From Bacteroidota bacterium (GTDB lineage: Bacteria; Bacteroidota; Bacteroidia; Flavobacteriales_D; Crocinitomicaceae), in contig JACPUU010000004.1 of NCBI GenBank assembly GCA_016192075.1, forward strand, positions 186,001 to 250,000: DNA of 64,000 bases, given 5' to 3'. Made by a program: the position numbers and the translations under genes. Below, piece after piece: positions 36,060-45,400 of the stretch (positions are counted from its first letter, which is position 1; each line of letters opens with the position of its first letter). A model generated the notes under the pieces. It was given only the letters and a program-made list of their open reading frames with translations, had not been told where the DNA came from and ran no database searches.

Positions 36060-38681
36060 GTGGCAGCAAAAAAAGCATCACCTGAAGCGGTAGAAACACC
36101 GCTCATGAAACAATATAATCAGATCAAGGCAAAATACCCGGATGCCCTGCTGCTTTTTCGTGTGGGTGATTTTTACGAAACGTTTGGTGAAGATGCGGTT
36201 AAAGCAGCCAATATTCTGAACATTGTCCTGACAAAAAGGGGAAAAGATTCTCCCTCTGAAATTCACCTGGCCGGTTTCCCGTATCACGCGCTTGATAACT
36301 ATTTACCCAAACTGGTTCGTGCGGGTATGCGTGTTGCCATCTGTGATCAGCTGGAAGATCCGAAAATGACCAAAACCATTGTAAAACGAGGGGTAACTGA
36401 ATTGGTCACGCCGGGTGTTTCATACAATGATAAAGTGCTGGACGGGCGTGAAAATAATTTTCTGGCTGCCATTCATTTTGAAACAAACAAAGCAGGGGTT
36501 TCATTCCTGGATGTTTCTACCGGTGAATTTTTGGTAGCCGAAGGTAATTTTGAATATGTAGATAAACTCATCCAGGGATTTCAACCCAAAGAAATTTTGT
36601 TTCAGAAAAGTAAACACAAAATTTACGCTGAAACGATTTCAGGCAATACTTACAATTACAAGCTGGAAGACTGGATTTTTACGCCTGATTTTGCGCAGGA
36701 GAGTCTTGAAAAACAGTTTGAAGTAAAGTCGCTGAAAGGTTTTGGTATTGATGCCATGAAAGCGGCAGTGATTGCGGCAAGTGCCATTTTGCATTACCTG
36801 GGAGATACGCAGCATGACAAGCTGGGCCACATCAAAAATGTGTCGCGTATTGAAGAAGATAAATACGTCTGGCTTGACCGGTTTACCATCCGTAACCTGG
36901 AATTGCTTTATTCACCGCATGAAAATGCCACCACGCTGATCGGTATCCTGGATCAGACGATTACACCTCCAGGAAGTCGTATGATGCGCCGCTGGATGGT
37001 GCTGCCGCTGAAAGAAATTTCACCCATTCAGGAGCGGCATGAAATTGTGCATCATTTTTTACAGCACGATGATTTTCGTGAAACAGCCAGTTCTCATTTA
37101 AAAGAAATAGGAGACCTGGAGCGGATTATTTCCAAGGTAGCTACCGCGCGTATAAATCCAAAAGAAATTTTGCAGCTTGCCCGTGCCCTGAGAGCACTGG
37201 CTCCCATTAAAGCGGCTTGTGCAAAATCAGACAATAAACCACTTAAACAACTCGCTGATCAGCTCAATCTCTGTGATGTGCTGCGCGGGCGTATTGAACG
37301 TGAAATTCATGCCGATGCAGCTATTGCTGTTGGCCGCGGTCAGGTTATTGCCGCAGGGATCAATAAGGATTTGGATGAACTGCGTTTGCTGCAGACATCC
37401 GGTAAAGAATACCTTGAGAACATTCGCCAGCGCGAAATTGAAGCTACCGGTATTTCAAGTATCAAAATTTCGTTTAACAATGTGTTTGGGTATTATATTG
37501 AGGTCACCAATACGCACAAAGATAAAGTACCCGCCAATTGGATCCGTAAACAAACATTGGTAAATGCAGAGCGCTACATAACAGAAGAATTAAAAGAATA
37601 CGAAACCAAAATTTTAGGCGCTGAAGAAAAAATTCATACACTTGAAACACAACTGCTGAATGATTTGGTTTATGCCATGGCCGACTATATTTCACCCATT
37701 CAGCACAACGCTATTCAACTTGCTAAACTAGACTGTCTGCATGCATTTGCAAGTGTTGCAATGGCTAATAATTATACGCGTCCTGAAGTAAACGAAAGCC
37801 TGATTATTGATATTAAAGACGGGCGTCACCCGGTTATTGAAAAGCAGCTTCCGTTAGGTGAAACGTATATTTCAAATGACATTTACCTCGACAATAATTC
37901 ACAGCAGATTGTGATGATTACCGGTCCCAACATGAGTGGTAAATCAGCGTTACTGCGGCAAACAGCCATTATCAGTTTAATGGCGCAAATGGGTTCGTAT
38001 GTTCCGGCTAAATCAGCCAAACTGGGCCTGGTTGATAAGGTCTTTACACGCGTGGGTGCGTCAGATAATATTTCATCCGGTGAATCAACATTCATGGTAG
38101 AAATGAATGAAACAGCCAGTATTCTGAATAATCTTTCTGAACGCAGTTTGATTATACTGGATGAGATTGGCCGTGGAACCAGCACGTATGACGGAATTTC
38201 CATTGCCTGGGCAATCACTGAATACCTGCATCAGAATAAAACTGCACGGCCAAAAACCATGTTCGCTACGCATTATCATGAATTGAATGAAATGTGTACC
38301 AGTTTTGATCGCATTCACAATTTCAACGTGTCTGTAAAAGAAGTTGGCAACAAGGTCATCTTTATGCGTAAACTGATGCCAGGCGGCAGCAATCACAGTT
38401 TTGGTATTCATGTAGCGCGTATGGCCGGTATGCCTAAAGAAGTCATTAACCGGGCAGATCAGGTGCTGTTGCAACTGGAAAAAAATCACAGTTCTGATCT
38501 GAAAAAAGAAGCGAGAGCCATTGCCGCTGACACCAAAATGCAGCTTAGCATTTTCCAGTTAGATGATCCGGTTTTAATGCAGATCAAAGATCAGATTGAA
38601 AAAATAGACATCAATACACTGACACCTGTTGAGGCGCTGATGAAGCTCAATGAGATTAAGAAATATGTAGGCGTGAAATAA
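36060..38681 (+). CDS. mutS: DNA mismatch repair protein MutS
   Basis: This 873-residue MutS begins at GTG (36060). Domain I has the mismatch-reading FxE motif in FRVGDFYETFGEDA (near residue 33), followed by the connector, lever and clamp domains, and the ATPase with Walker A GPNMSGKSALL (about 621), Walker B LIILDEIGRGTSTYDG, and a terminal dimerisation region. It recognises mismatches and recruits MutL. The length fits bacterial MutS (about 850-880). The gene is divergent from the VOC gene and seems monocistronic; the next gene starts 26 bp later from TTG. Confidence 0.97.
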   Translation: MAAKKASPEAVETPLMKQYNQIKAKYPDALLLFRVGDFYETFGEDAVKAANILNIVLTKRGKDSPSEIHLAGFPYHALDNYLPKLVRAGMRVAICDQLEDPKMTKTIVKRGVTELVTPGVSYNDKVLDGRENNFLAAIHFETNKAGVSFLDVSTGEFLVAEGNFEYVDKLIQGFQPKEILFQKSKHKIYAETISGNTYNYKLEDWIFTPDFAQESLEKQFEVKSLKGFGIDAMKAAVIAASAILHYLGDTQHDKLGHIKNVSRIEEDKYVWLDRFTIRNLELLYSPHENATTLIGILDQTITPPGSRMMRRWMVLPLKEISPIQERHEIVHHFLQHDDFRETASSHLKEIGDLERIISKVATARINPKEILQLARALRALAPIKAACAKSDNKPLKQLADQLNLCDVLRGRIEREIHADAAIAVGRGQVIAAGINKDLDELRLLQTSGKEYLENIRQREIEATGISSIKISFNNVFGYYIEVTNTHKDKVPANWIRKQTLVNAERYITEELKEYETKILGAEEKIHTLETQLLNDLVYAMADYISPIQHNAIQLAKLDCLHAFASVAMANNYTRPEVNESLIIDIKDGRHPVIEKQLPLGETYISNDIYLDNNSQQIVMITGPNMSGKSALLRQTAIISLMAQMGSYVPAKSAKLGLVDKVFTRVGASDNISSGESTFMVEMNETASILNNLSERSLIILDEIGRGTSTYDGISIAWAITEYLHQNKTARPKTMFATHYHELNEMCTSFDRIHNFNVSVKEVGNKVIFMRKLMPGGSNHSFGIHVARMAGMPKEVINRADQVLLQLEKNHSSDLKKEARAIAADTKMQLSIFQLDDPVLMQIKDQIEKIDINTLTPVEALMKLNEIKKYVGVK

Positions 38682-38707
38682 ATTTTTGATAACTAAACTA
38701 ATTTGAG

Positions 38708-39679
38708 TTGAAAAAAATAATTGTACTGTTGTTGACCATTTTCACTGGTGTTTCCTGCGAAAAGAAAAGCGTCAATTGTGATGTGGAATGTACATATACG
38801 GAGGAGATGCTCTTTCAAACCGGCTTCAATAATACAAGCCTCACAAACGGACCTTACCAGAACGCAGAATTCAGCGGTACCGATGCATCCTTATCCGATC
38901 ATAATAACTGGTCTGATTTTGTATCACACTCCAATGTGGGTTATGTAGAAATTGGCTATGAAGCGGGTAACGACGATCAGCGGATAGCACAAATTACAGG
39001 TGATCCGGATTCTGCGGCCAACCAGGTATTGAGTTTTCGGATCATGGAACCACACATTAAAGAAGGCTCGCATGAAAAGGGTCGTGTTCAGCTCAGTGTT
39101 AACGACAATCAGTGCATCAAAGAAATTTATCAGACTGTTCGTTTGAAATTACATCCGGACATGGCCTATCTGATGGATTGGGATAAGCGTGTTCCCTGGC
39201 TGACGGTATTTGAATTTTGGAATAACGCCACCTGGAGTAATGAAAAACGAACGTTTCGTGTAACGGTAAATTTGTTTAAAGACGCTGAAGGGCCGGTAGA
39301 TGAAATTCATTTCCATGTAAAGGCAGATCACCAGCGATGTAATGTTTGTGATTGGGAGAGTGATTGGGAACAGGAAGCGACCAACTTTGCCATTCCGTTT
39401 GGCACCTGGATGGAAATAGAACTTTATTTGTTGGAAGGAGATGAAAACAATGGACGGTTCTACATGGCCGTGACTCCTGAGGGTGGGAGTAAGGTGGTAC
39501 TTTTCAATATTACCAATAACACGCAGCACCTGAAAGAAAAATGCCCGGATGGATTTACCCATTTTCAACCAATGAAATTGTATACTTCAGATGAAGTGAT
39601 CAATTATATGAAAGACGGTAACAAACGACTGGAGTTATTCTGGGACGACTGGAAATTGTACAAGAATAAATCTTTCTGA
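38708..39679 (+). CDS. Uncharacterised lipoprotein, TTG start
   Basis: This 323-residue protein starts at TTG (38708) with a lipoprotein signal (MKKIIVLLLTIFTGVSC, Cys17). The rest is beta-rich with aromatic and acidic residues (for example FEFWNNATW and FWDDWKLY), compatible with a jelly-roll carbohydrate-binding or lyase fold, but I do not recognise a family. It follows mutS by 26 bp on the same strand, with no terminator seen, so co-transcription is possible. Confidence 0.72.
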   Translation: MKKIIVLLLTIFTGVSCEKKSVNCDVECTYTEEMLFQTGFNNTSLTNGPYQNAEFSGTDASLSDHNNWSDFVSHSNVGYVEIGYEAGNDDQRIAQITGDPDSAANQVLSFRIMEPHIKEGSHEKGRVQLSVNDNQCIKEIYQTVRLKLHPDMAYLMDWDKRVPWLTVFEFWNNATWSNEKRTFRVTVNLFKDAEGPVDEIHFHVKADHQRCNVCDWESDWEQEATNFAIPFGTWMEIELYLLEGDENNGRFYMAVTPEGGSKVVLFNITNNTQHLKEKCPDGFTHFQPMKLYTSDEVINYMKDGNKRLELFWDDWKLYKNKSF

Positions 39680-39738
39680 GCCAGGCGTGGATAACCTGAA
39701 CAGATTGATGATGGTTGTGTGATTGGGGAGAAGAATAC

Positions 39739-40338
39739 TTAGTATTTCTGATCTGTATCAGACTCCTGGTCTTTCAGATAAAAGAATGTATGTTGAAGCG
39801 TTACTTTATCAGAATAGCTGATCTCTGACCCGCATACTTTTTTTAATTGCTGATTCATTTTTACGAGAAAGGTTGTTTCATTGGAAACAAAGACGGGTAT
39901 GCGTTTTTCAATGAATAACTCAAGCAATTGTAATAATTTAGTGTGTTGATTTTCAAAAACAACCATTGTTAAAGTAGTTTGATCCTTCAGGTAAAATTCT
40001 ACAAAGTGATTGCTGTATTTACCACTTATGTATGAAAGTTTTACCCGCGCCAGATTTTTATAAATACAGGTTTGATTGCGCTTTGATCTTCGAAAATGAA
40101 ATGGAATCTTTCGAACAAACTGATCATCAAAAAATGTCCTGCGTGAAAAGACAGAAATTGCTCCAAAATAAAGCGGAATTGCGGCGATGAGAGAAAGAAT
40201 GACACCACCCGTAGAAAAAACGATCCAGATTGTTCCAAGGAAAATAATCACTAACAAAGAGCCAGGCTCCTCAAGTGTCTTGAAAGTTATTGGTGTCGGT
40301 ACCCTGTTTGCCGAATGATTTGCTGTTTTGTCTGACAT
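39739..40338 (-). CDS. Membrane protein with two hydrophobic segments and a cytoplasmic beta domain
   Basis: This 199-residue protein has a hydrophobic hairpin at about residues 28-65 (LLVIIFLGTIWIVF, then VILSLIAAIPLYFGAISVF) followed by a soluble region (about 70-190). The arrangement resembles proteins with a bacterial PH-like domain, but no signature is conclusive. Role unknown. Confidence 0.65.
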   Translation of the reverse strand: MSDKTANHSANRVPTPITFKTLEEPGSLLVIIFLGTIWIVFSTGGVILSLIAAIPLYFGAISVFSRRTFFDDQFVRKIPFHFRRSKRNQTCIYKNLARVKLSYISGKYSNHFVEFYLKDQTTLTMVVFENQHTKLLQLLELFIEKRIPVFVSNETTFLVKMNQQLKKVCGSEISYSDKVTLQHTFFYLKDQESDTDQKY

Positions 40339-40375
40339 TTCATTCGTAAAAATAATCGATTCTTTTGGTGTAGTC

Positions 40376-40609
40376 CTAATTTACAAATGCCCCGTTCAAA
40401 AATTTCCATTCCGGGTTAAAATCTGAAATCAGTTTTTCTTTTTTCGAACACAGAATTCCCTTCAGGTATTTTTCACGGGAGATGGTATCGTTGATGTATT
40501 TAAAATGCTCATAGTACACCAGGTGATGGCAATTGTACCGTGCAGTGAAACCGGGGTTCACTTTGTTGGCATGTTCTGAAAGCCTCCTGGTAAGGTTATT
40601 TGTTACCCC
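40376..40609 (-). pseudogene. GIY-YIG endonuclease-like gene truncated at its 5' end
   Basis: The sequence GVTNNLTRRLSEHANKVNPG onward, through YYEHFKYINDTISREKYLKG to SDFNPEWKFLN, matches the body of a small GIY-YIG (UPF0213/YhbQ-like) protein. The N-terminal strand with the GIY and YIG catalytic tyrosines is missing: homology begins at GVTNN, in the middle of the usual YIGVTNN. Upstream the frame reads into palindromic repeat DNA (40617-40692) with no protein similarity. The open frame continues to 40792, but those residues come from the repeat. The gene is therefore probably dead. Confidence 0.75.
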
Positions 40610-40616
40610 ACCTCGA

Positions 40617-40692
40617 CCTGGCTTGGCGCCCCTGTCTTTCTGAGCGCAGTGAAACGCAGCGAAGAAACTCCTCCCAAAAACAGAAAGCCAGG
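40617..40692. repeat. Palindromic extragenic repeat beside the truncated GIY-YIG gene
   Basis: CCTGGCTT (40617-40624) and AAGCCAGG (40685-40692) are perfect inverted arms flanking a core that includes GCGCAGTGAAACGCAGCGAAG. It begins 8 bp from the point where GIY-YIG homology ends. It resembles REP-like or small mobile repeats, but transposase is absent from the window. Confidence 0.6.
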
Positions 40693-40712
40693 GTAATCCC
40701 AACCTGCCTTTA

Positions 40713-40752
40713 GCGCAAAAAAAAAGGAACCCATTTTCATGGATTCCTTTTT
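40713..40752 (-). terminator. Rho-independent terminator of gdhA
   Basis: On the minus strand AAAAAGGAA-T-CCA pairs with TGG-G-TTCCTTTTT around a 6-base loop, followed by a long T-run (9 T's), about 43 bp after the gdhA stop. Confidence 0.85.
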
Positions 40753-40770
40753 GAGTATTAATCTGAACGA

Positions 40771-40792
40771 GTGCTGAGCGTAGCCGAAGCAC
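40771..40792. repeat. Short palindromic repeat near the gdhA stop
   Basis: GTGCTGAGCGTAGCCGAAGCAC has pairing ends (GTGC with GCAC) and lies 3 bp past the gdhA stop. On the minus strand it reads GTGCTTCGGCTACGCTCAGC. It looks like an extragenic palindromic repeat rather than part of the terminator 19 bp further on. Confidence 0.5.
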
Positions 40793-40794
40793 GA

Positions 40795-42147
40795 CTATAC
40801 AGCGCCCTGATCAATCATTGAATCGGCTACTTTTACGAAACCGGCAATGTTAGCTCCTTTTACGTAGTCAACAAAGTTTCCGTCTTTTCCGTATTTCACA
40901 CAAGCTTCGTGAATGGAGATCATGATGTTGTGCAGGCGCTCATCTACTTCTTTCGCAGTCCATGATAAACGCAGTGAGTTTTGAGACATTTCAAGACCTG
41001 AAGTGGCAACACCACCGGCGTTAGAAGCTTTACCAGGTGAGAACAGGATTTTTGCTTTTTGGAACGCAATAATTGCTTCTGGTGTTGAAGGCATGTTTGC
41101 TCCTTCAGCTACACATTTACATCCGTTTTTCAACAGGGTAGCAGCTGCTTTTCCATCCAGCTCATTTTGAGTAGCGCATGGAAGTGCAATATCACATTTT
41201 ACTTCCCACGGTTTTTTACCTTTTACGTATTTCGCAGTTTTGAATTTTTTAGCATACTCTTCAATACGGCCACGTTTTACGTTTTTCAATTCCATTACAA
41301 ATGCCAGTTTTTTAGCATCAATTCCGGCTGAATCATAAATGTATCCGTCAGAGTCAGAAACAGTAACGACTTTAGCACCCAGTTCAGTTGCTTTTTCAAC
41401 TGCATATTGAGCTACGTTACCTGAACCTGAAACAACAACTGTTTTTCCTTTGAATGAATCTTTTTTGGTTTTCAGCATTTCAGCAGCAAAGTATACCGTA
41501 CCGTAACCTGTTGCTTCCGGACGGATCAATGATCCTCCCCAGTTTCTTCCTTTACCGGTTAACACACCTGTAAATTCGTTTGCAAGACGTTTGTATTGTC
41601 CGAATAAGAAACCGATTTCACGGCCACCTACTCCAATATCACCTGCAGGTACATCTGTATCAGCACCAATGTGACGGAATGCTTCAGTCATGAAAGACTG
41701 GCAAAAACGCATTACCTCATTGTCTGATTTTCCTTTTGGATCAAAGTCAGAACCTCCTTTTGCACCGCCCATTGGAAGGGTAGTCAGAGAGTTTTTGAAT
41801 GTTTGTTCAAATCCTAAAAATTTCAATACAGAAAGTGTTACTGTAGGGTGGAAACGGAAACCGCCTTTGTAAGGCCCGATTGCCGAGTTGTACTGAATAC
41901 GGTACCCTCTGTTCACCTGAATTTTTCCTTTGTCATCAACCCATGGAACGCGGAACATAATAACGCGCTCAGGTTCTACCATACGCTCAAGAATGTTGGC
42001 TTCTTTGTATTTTGGTTTATCTGCAATAAACGGAATAACAGTTTCGGCTACTTCATGCACTGCTTGCAGGAACTCAGGTTCGTTTGGGTTCTTTGCAGTT
42101 ACTTTTTTCATAAACTCATCAATCTGAGCTTTGTATTTTGCTGACAT
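40795..42147 (-). CDS. gdhA: NADP-dependent glutamate dehydrogenase
   Basis: This 450-residue enzyme makes glutamate from 2-oxoglutarate and ammonia with NADPH. The signature [13 protein letters not shown] (near residue 95), the catalytic lysine region [18 protein letters not shown] and the dinucleotide site [16 protein letters not shown] (near 235) are all present, and the length fits hexameric bacterial GDH. The open frame extends to 42198, but the -7 promoter element TACATTTG lies between the two candidate starts, so 42147 ([12 protein letters not shown]) is chosen. It is monocistronic, with a terminator downstream. Confidence 0.97.
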   Translation of the reverse strand: MSAKYKAQIDEFMKKVTAKNPNEPEFLQAVHEVAETVIPFIADKPKYKEANILERMVEPERVIMFRVPWVDDKGKIQVNRGYRIQYNSAIGPYKGGFRFHPTVTLSVLKFLGFEQTFKNSLTTLPMGGAKGGSDFDPKGKSDNEVMRFCQSFMTEAFRHIGADTDVPAGDIGVGGREIGFLFGQYKRLANEFTGVLTGKGRNWGGSLIRPEATGYGTVYFAAEMLKTKKDSFKGKTVVVSGSGNVAQYAVEKATELGAKVVTVSDSDGYIYDSAGIDAKKLAFVMELKNVKRGRIEEYAKKFKTAKYVKGKKPWEVKCDIALPCATQNELDGKAAATLLKNGCKCVAEGANMPSTPEAIIAFQKAKILFSPGKASNAGGVATSGLEMSQNSLRLSWTAKEVDERLHNIMISIHEACVKYGKDGNFVDYVKGANIAGFVKVADSMIDQGAV

Positions 42148-42174
42148 AGAAAAGAATTTTTTACGTGATAGGGG

Positions 42175-42182
42175 CAAATGTA
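42175..42182 (-). promoter_or_regulatory. -7 promoter element of gdhA
   Basis: TACATTTG on the minus strand matches TAnnTTTG exactly, followed by CCCC, 28 nt before the ATG at 42147. A weak TTTC is the only -33 candidate. It excludes the upstream ATG (42198) as the start. Confidence 0.6.
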
Positions 42183-42413
42183 TATAGTTTTTTGACATGA
42201 AATACAGGCCGCCACTGATTTGTTGTAATAATTAGGTACCCGCACAGGTTCGTTGTTTCACCGGTCCGTATGTCCGGCTATTTGTGAAGTGAAAAAACCT
42301 GTTTGGTGTGTCGCGCAGCGAAACATATTTACGGGCATTAAATAACGGTTTTGAACGGTGCCAATTAATATTCAGACATTTAGTTAACTTAGCACCTCAT
42401 TAACCCCAAATTT

Positions 42414-45400
42414 ATGAACACAACTACTAAATTGTGCGGCATGCTTATGCTGCTGCTTTGGTGCATAAAGCCCTATGCCCAATCTATTTCAAACGGGCAA
42501 ACGCAAATCACCTATGTGAATCCGGCAAGTATGAAAGCCTGTTTGGGTGATGACACGCTGGCGATTACCGTTCAAAATATTTCGCCCCAACCATTGGATC
42601 CGGGAAGCCAGCTGAACATCCAGTTTCCTGCCGGTGTCAATGTGGTTGGTATTGTTTCGCCGGATTATACGTTTACCTCTTATTCCCCCGGGAGTAATAC
42701 CTATTCGTATACCAATTCGCTGGCACAACCTGCAGGGACACAAGTCAAAATCAAATTGGTGCTTCAGGCTTCCTGTTCAGTATTTGATCTGCTTGACAAT
42801 ACCTCGGGCAGTAGCCTTGATGTAACGGCTGATCTGGGATTGGATTATGCCATTGCCGGCAGTGCTTTTAACCTTACCGGTACCACATTGAGTTTTAATA
42901 TAGCGCAGGCAAATATTAAAACAACGGTATCAGCCTTTAACCTGACCATCAACTTACCCAATGATTATGATTCTTTTAACCAGGAGGTACGGTATGATAT
43001 TGCCGGAAATTCAAGTTTAACAGATTTTGCAGTTTATTTTGACCTGCCGTCAGCACTTGCATTTAACCAGATTGATTCCATTAAAGTAAATGGCGTAAAC
43101 GTAACCGGTTATTCAAATCCGGTGCTGCTTTCCGGATCAACCTATTCAACCAATCTGAACGCAGCTGCATTGGGTTTATCCGGTTTTTCTACCGGCGATG
43201 TTATTCTGGTTTATTTTAATTATTCGCCGGAATGTCTCAGCAGTGTTCAGATCAATTATTACGCTGGCATTGATTGTTACGGCAGCCCATGCTATTTTGA
43301 AAATGACCTGGGATTTGTAAACCTGTACCAGGCTCCGCCGCTTATTAATTTAAATGTATCCAACAATTCTCAGGCTGACTATTGCGGCAATACCTCGGCT
43401 TTTGAAATTATGCTGGTGAATGAAGACCTGTCGGGTTATACCATGTACAATCCGCAGTTAACAATGGTTCTGTACAACCTCAACAGTTATTCAAATTTTG
43501 CAGTAAATGGCGCACCGGTAATTCTTGGTTTGCCATCTTCAACAACCGGCACACTTAATTTGCCTTTAAATGCACTTCAAACGTCATCGGGTTATGTGTT
43601 GAATGATTATAACGGCGACGGTGTTTATGGTGAAATTGCCCCGGGAGATACCATTCTTATTACATTTGATGTGTTGCTGGATACAGCCATTCTGGAAAAT
43701 TGCCCGGCCAATATTACAACGAATCAGTTGTATGGATATGTTACCTATAAACAGTCGTTGTGTATTGCCTCACCAACCCTTTTTACACCCACGTTTTTAA
43801 TTCCCTACTATAATTACAATAATACACCGCCTGTGATAAATGTTACGGGTGCCGTGGCTGATGGTCAGACACAGGTACTGGAATTTTGCATTGACCGGTA
43901 TATTGCTGAATCGGCTTATGGCGGAACGAGCCAGCTTTTGCTGGACGATCAGATTTTATATGGCACAGAGATTATTCTGCCATGCGGAATGAGTCTTGCT
44001 GATCCAACCACTGCAGTGTGGGAATTTGCTTCAGGTGCTACCATTCCGGTTACAATTTCCTCAACTCCGGCAGGTGGCTCTACGGTGGTTGAGTTTTTGT
44101 CAACGCCAGGTCAGATACCCATTACCGGAAATCTCCTAAAAGGCTGCCTGGTACTTGAAACCAGTTATGTGTGTGATACCTGCTCATCTCCTGCTGTTAT
44201 TGCATTTAACGGTTACGGTACATTTGAAGATTGTAGCACGGTTCATCACTGGGCCTGTGAATCCGTCATCTTTTGTACAGATTGTGCACCGGTTGTTGAC
44301 TGTAACGCCGAGGGAATAATCAATCACACCGCATTTGAAGTAAACAGAACCAGTTTTGGATGGACCAGTTCAGCCATGACTACAAAGGTGACTCAGGCCG
44401 ATGTGGATTTGAATCCGGCAAATTATAATACCGCTGGTGCTTATGCCTGTGATACCATTCATGTTCTGCTGGAAGGTCAGATTTGTGGTGGGGCTGACGA
44501 TTTTACACCTTATATAACATTTGAAAAACCAACGTTGATTACAACCGCCCTGCTTGATCTTGTTGGTGCTGAAATCACCATTAACAGTGTTACGTCACCT
44601 ATTTCTATAAATACGTCTACCGATATGTCAGGCTACTGGGCCATTGCTTTTCAGACGCAGAACGGACCTTATGCTGACGGAACAACGATTTTGCTGGAAG
44701 CAACATTTGTGGTTGCCAAACCGGTTATTTCAGCTGCAGCATTTCCATACCACCAGGTATCTGAATTTACCGGAGCCTTTTTTACCAATACCCAATGGAT
44801 TGGTGGTGCAAGTCCGGCAACACCAGGCACCGATTCGTTCTTTGATCATTACGGTGAAGAATGTTTGTATCCGCACCAGGAATTTAATTTCTACAAAGTG
44901 CTGGAATATTTTTATGAACCGGCTTTTTCACTGAATTGTGGTGTCAATGCTGAAATCTTAAAACTTCGCATCGGATACCAGGGCGGCACATCGGGAGATG
45001 AATTTCCAAATGAGTTCAGGCCGTTTAATATTTTTGTTGACAGCCTGGTTTTTGAGCTGACAAACCCATCCAATATTGGAAATGTTTTTGCAACCGGAGC
45101 TTCTATTTCTTCCATACCGCTCACCGTTACCCAGTCAGGTGCCTTTATTACGATTGAACCTGGTTCTGGCAATTGGCCGGTGTATGATAAGAACAGCTCG
45201 CTGAATTTTTATGCACTTGAAATTTTGTTTGAGGTGAATTGTGGAAATACGGACCCGGTTACGCTTTTTGATAACTATGTTCATTATGAAAACTTCTTTT
45301 ATTCTGACCAGGCATGTAATGAAGAAGACAGTGTTACAAATACGATTGTACACAATTTCATTTCACCAAATCTGATCTTTTCATTTCTGAATCCGGTGCA

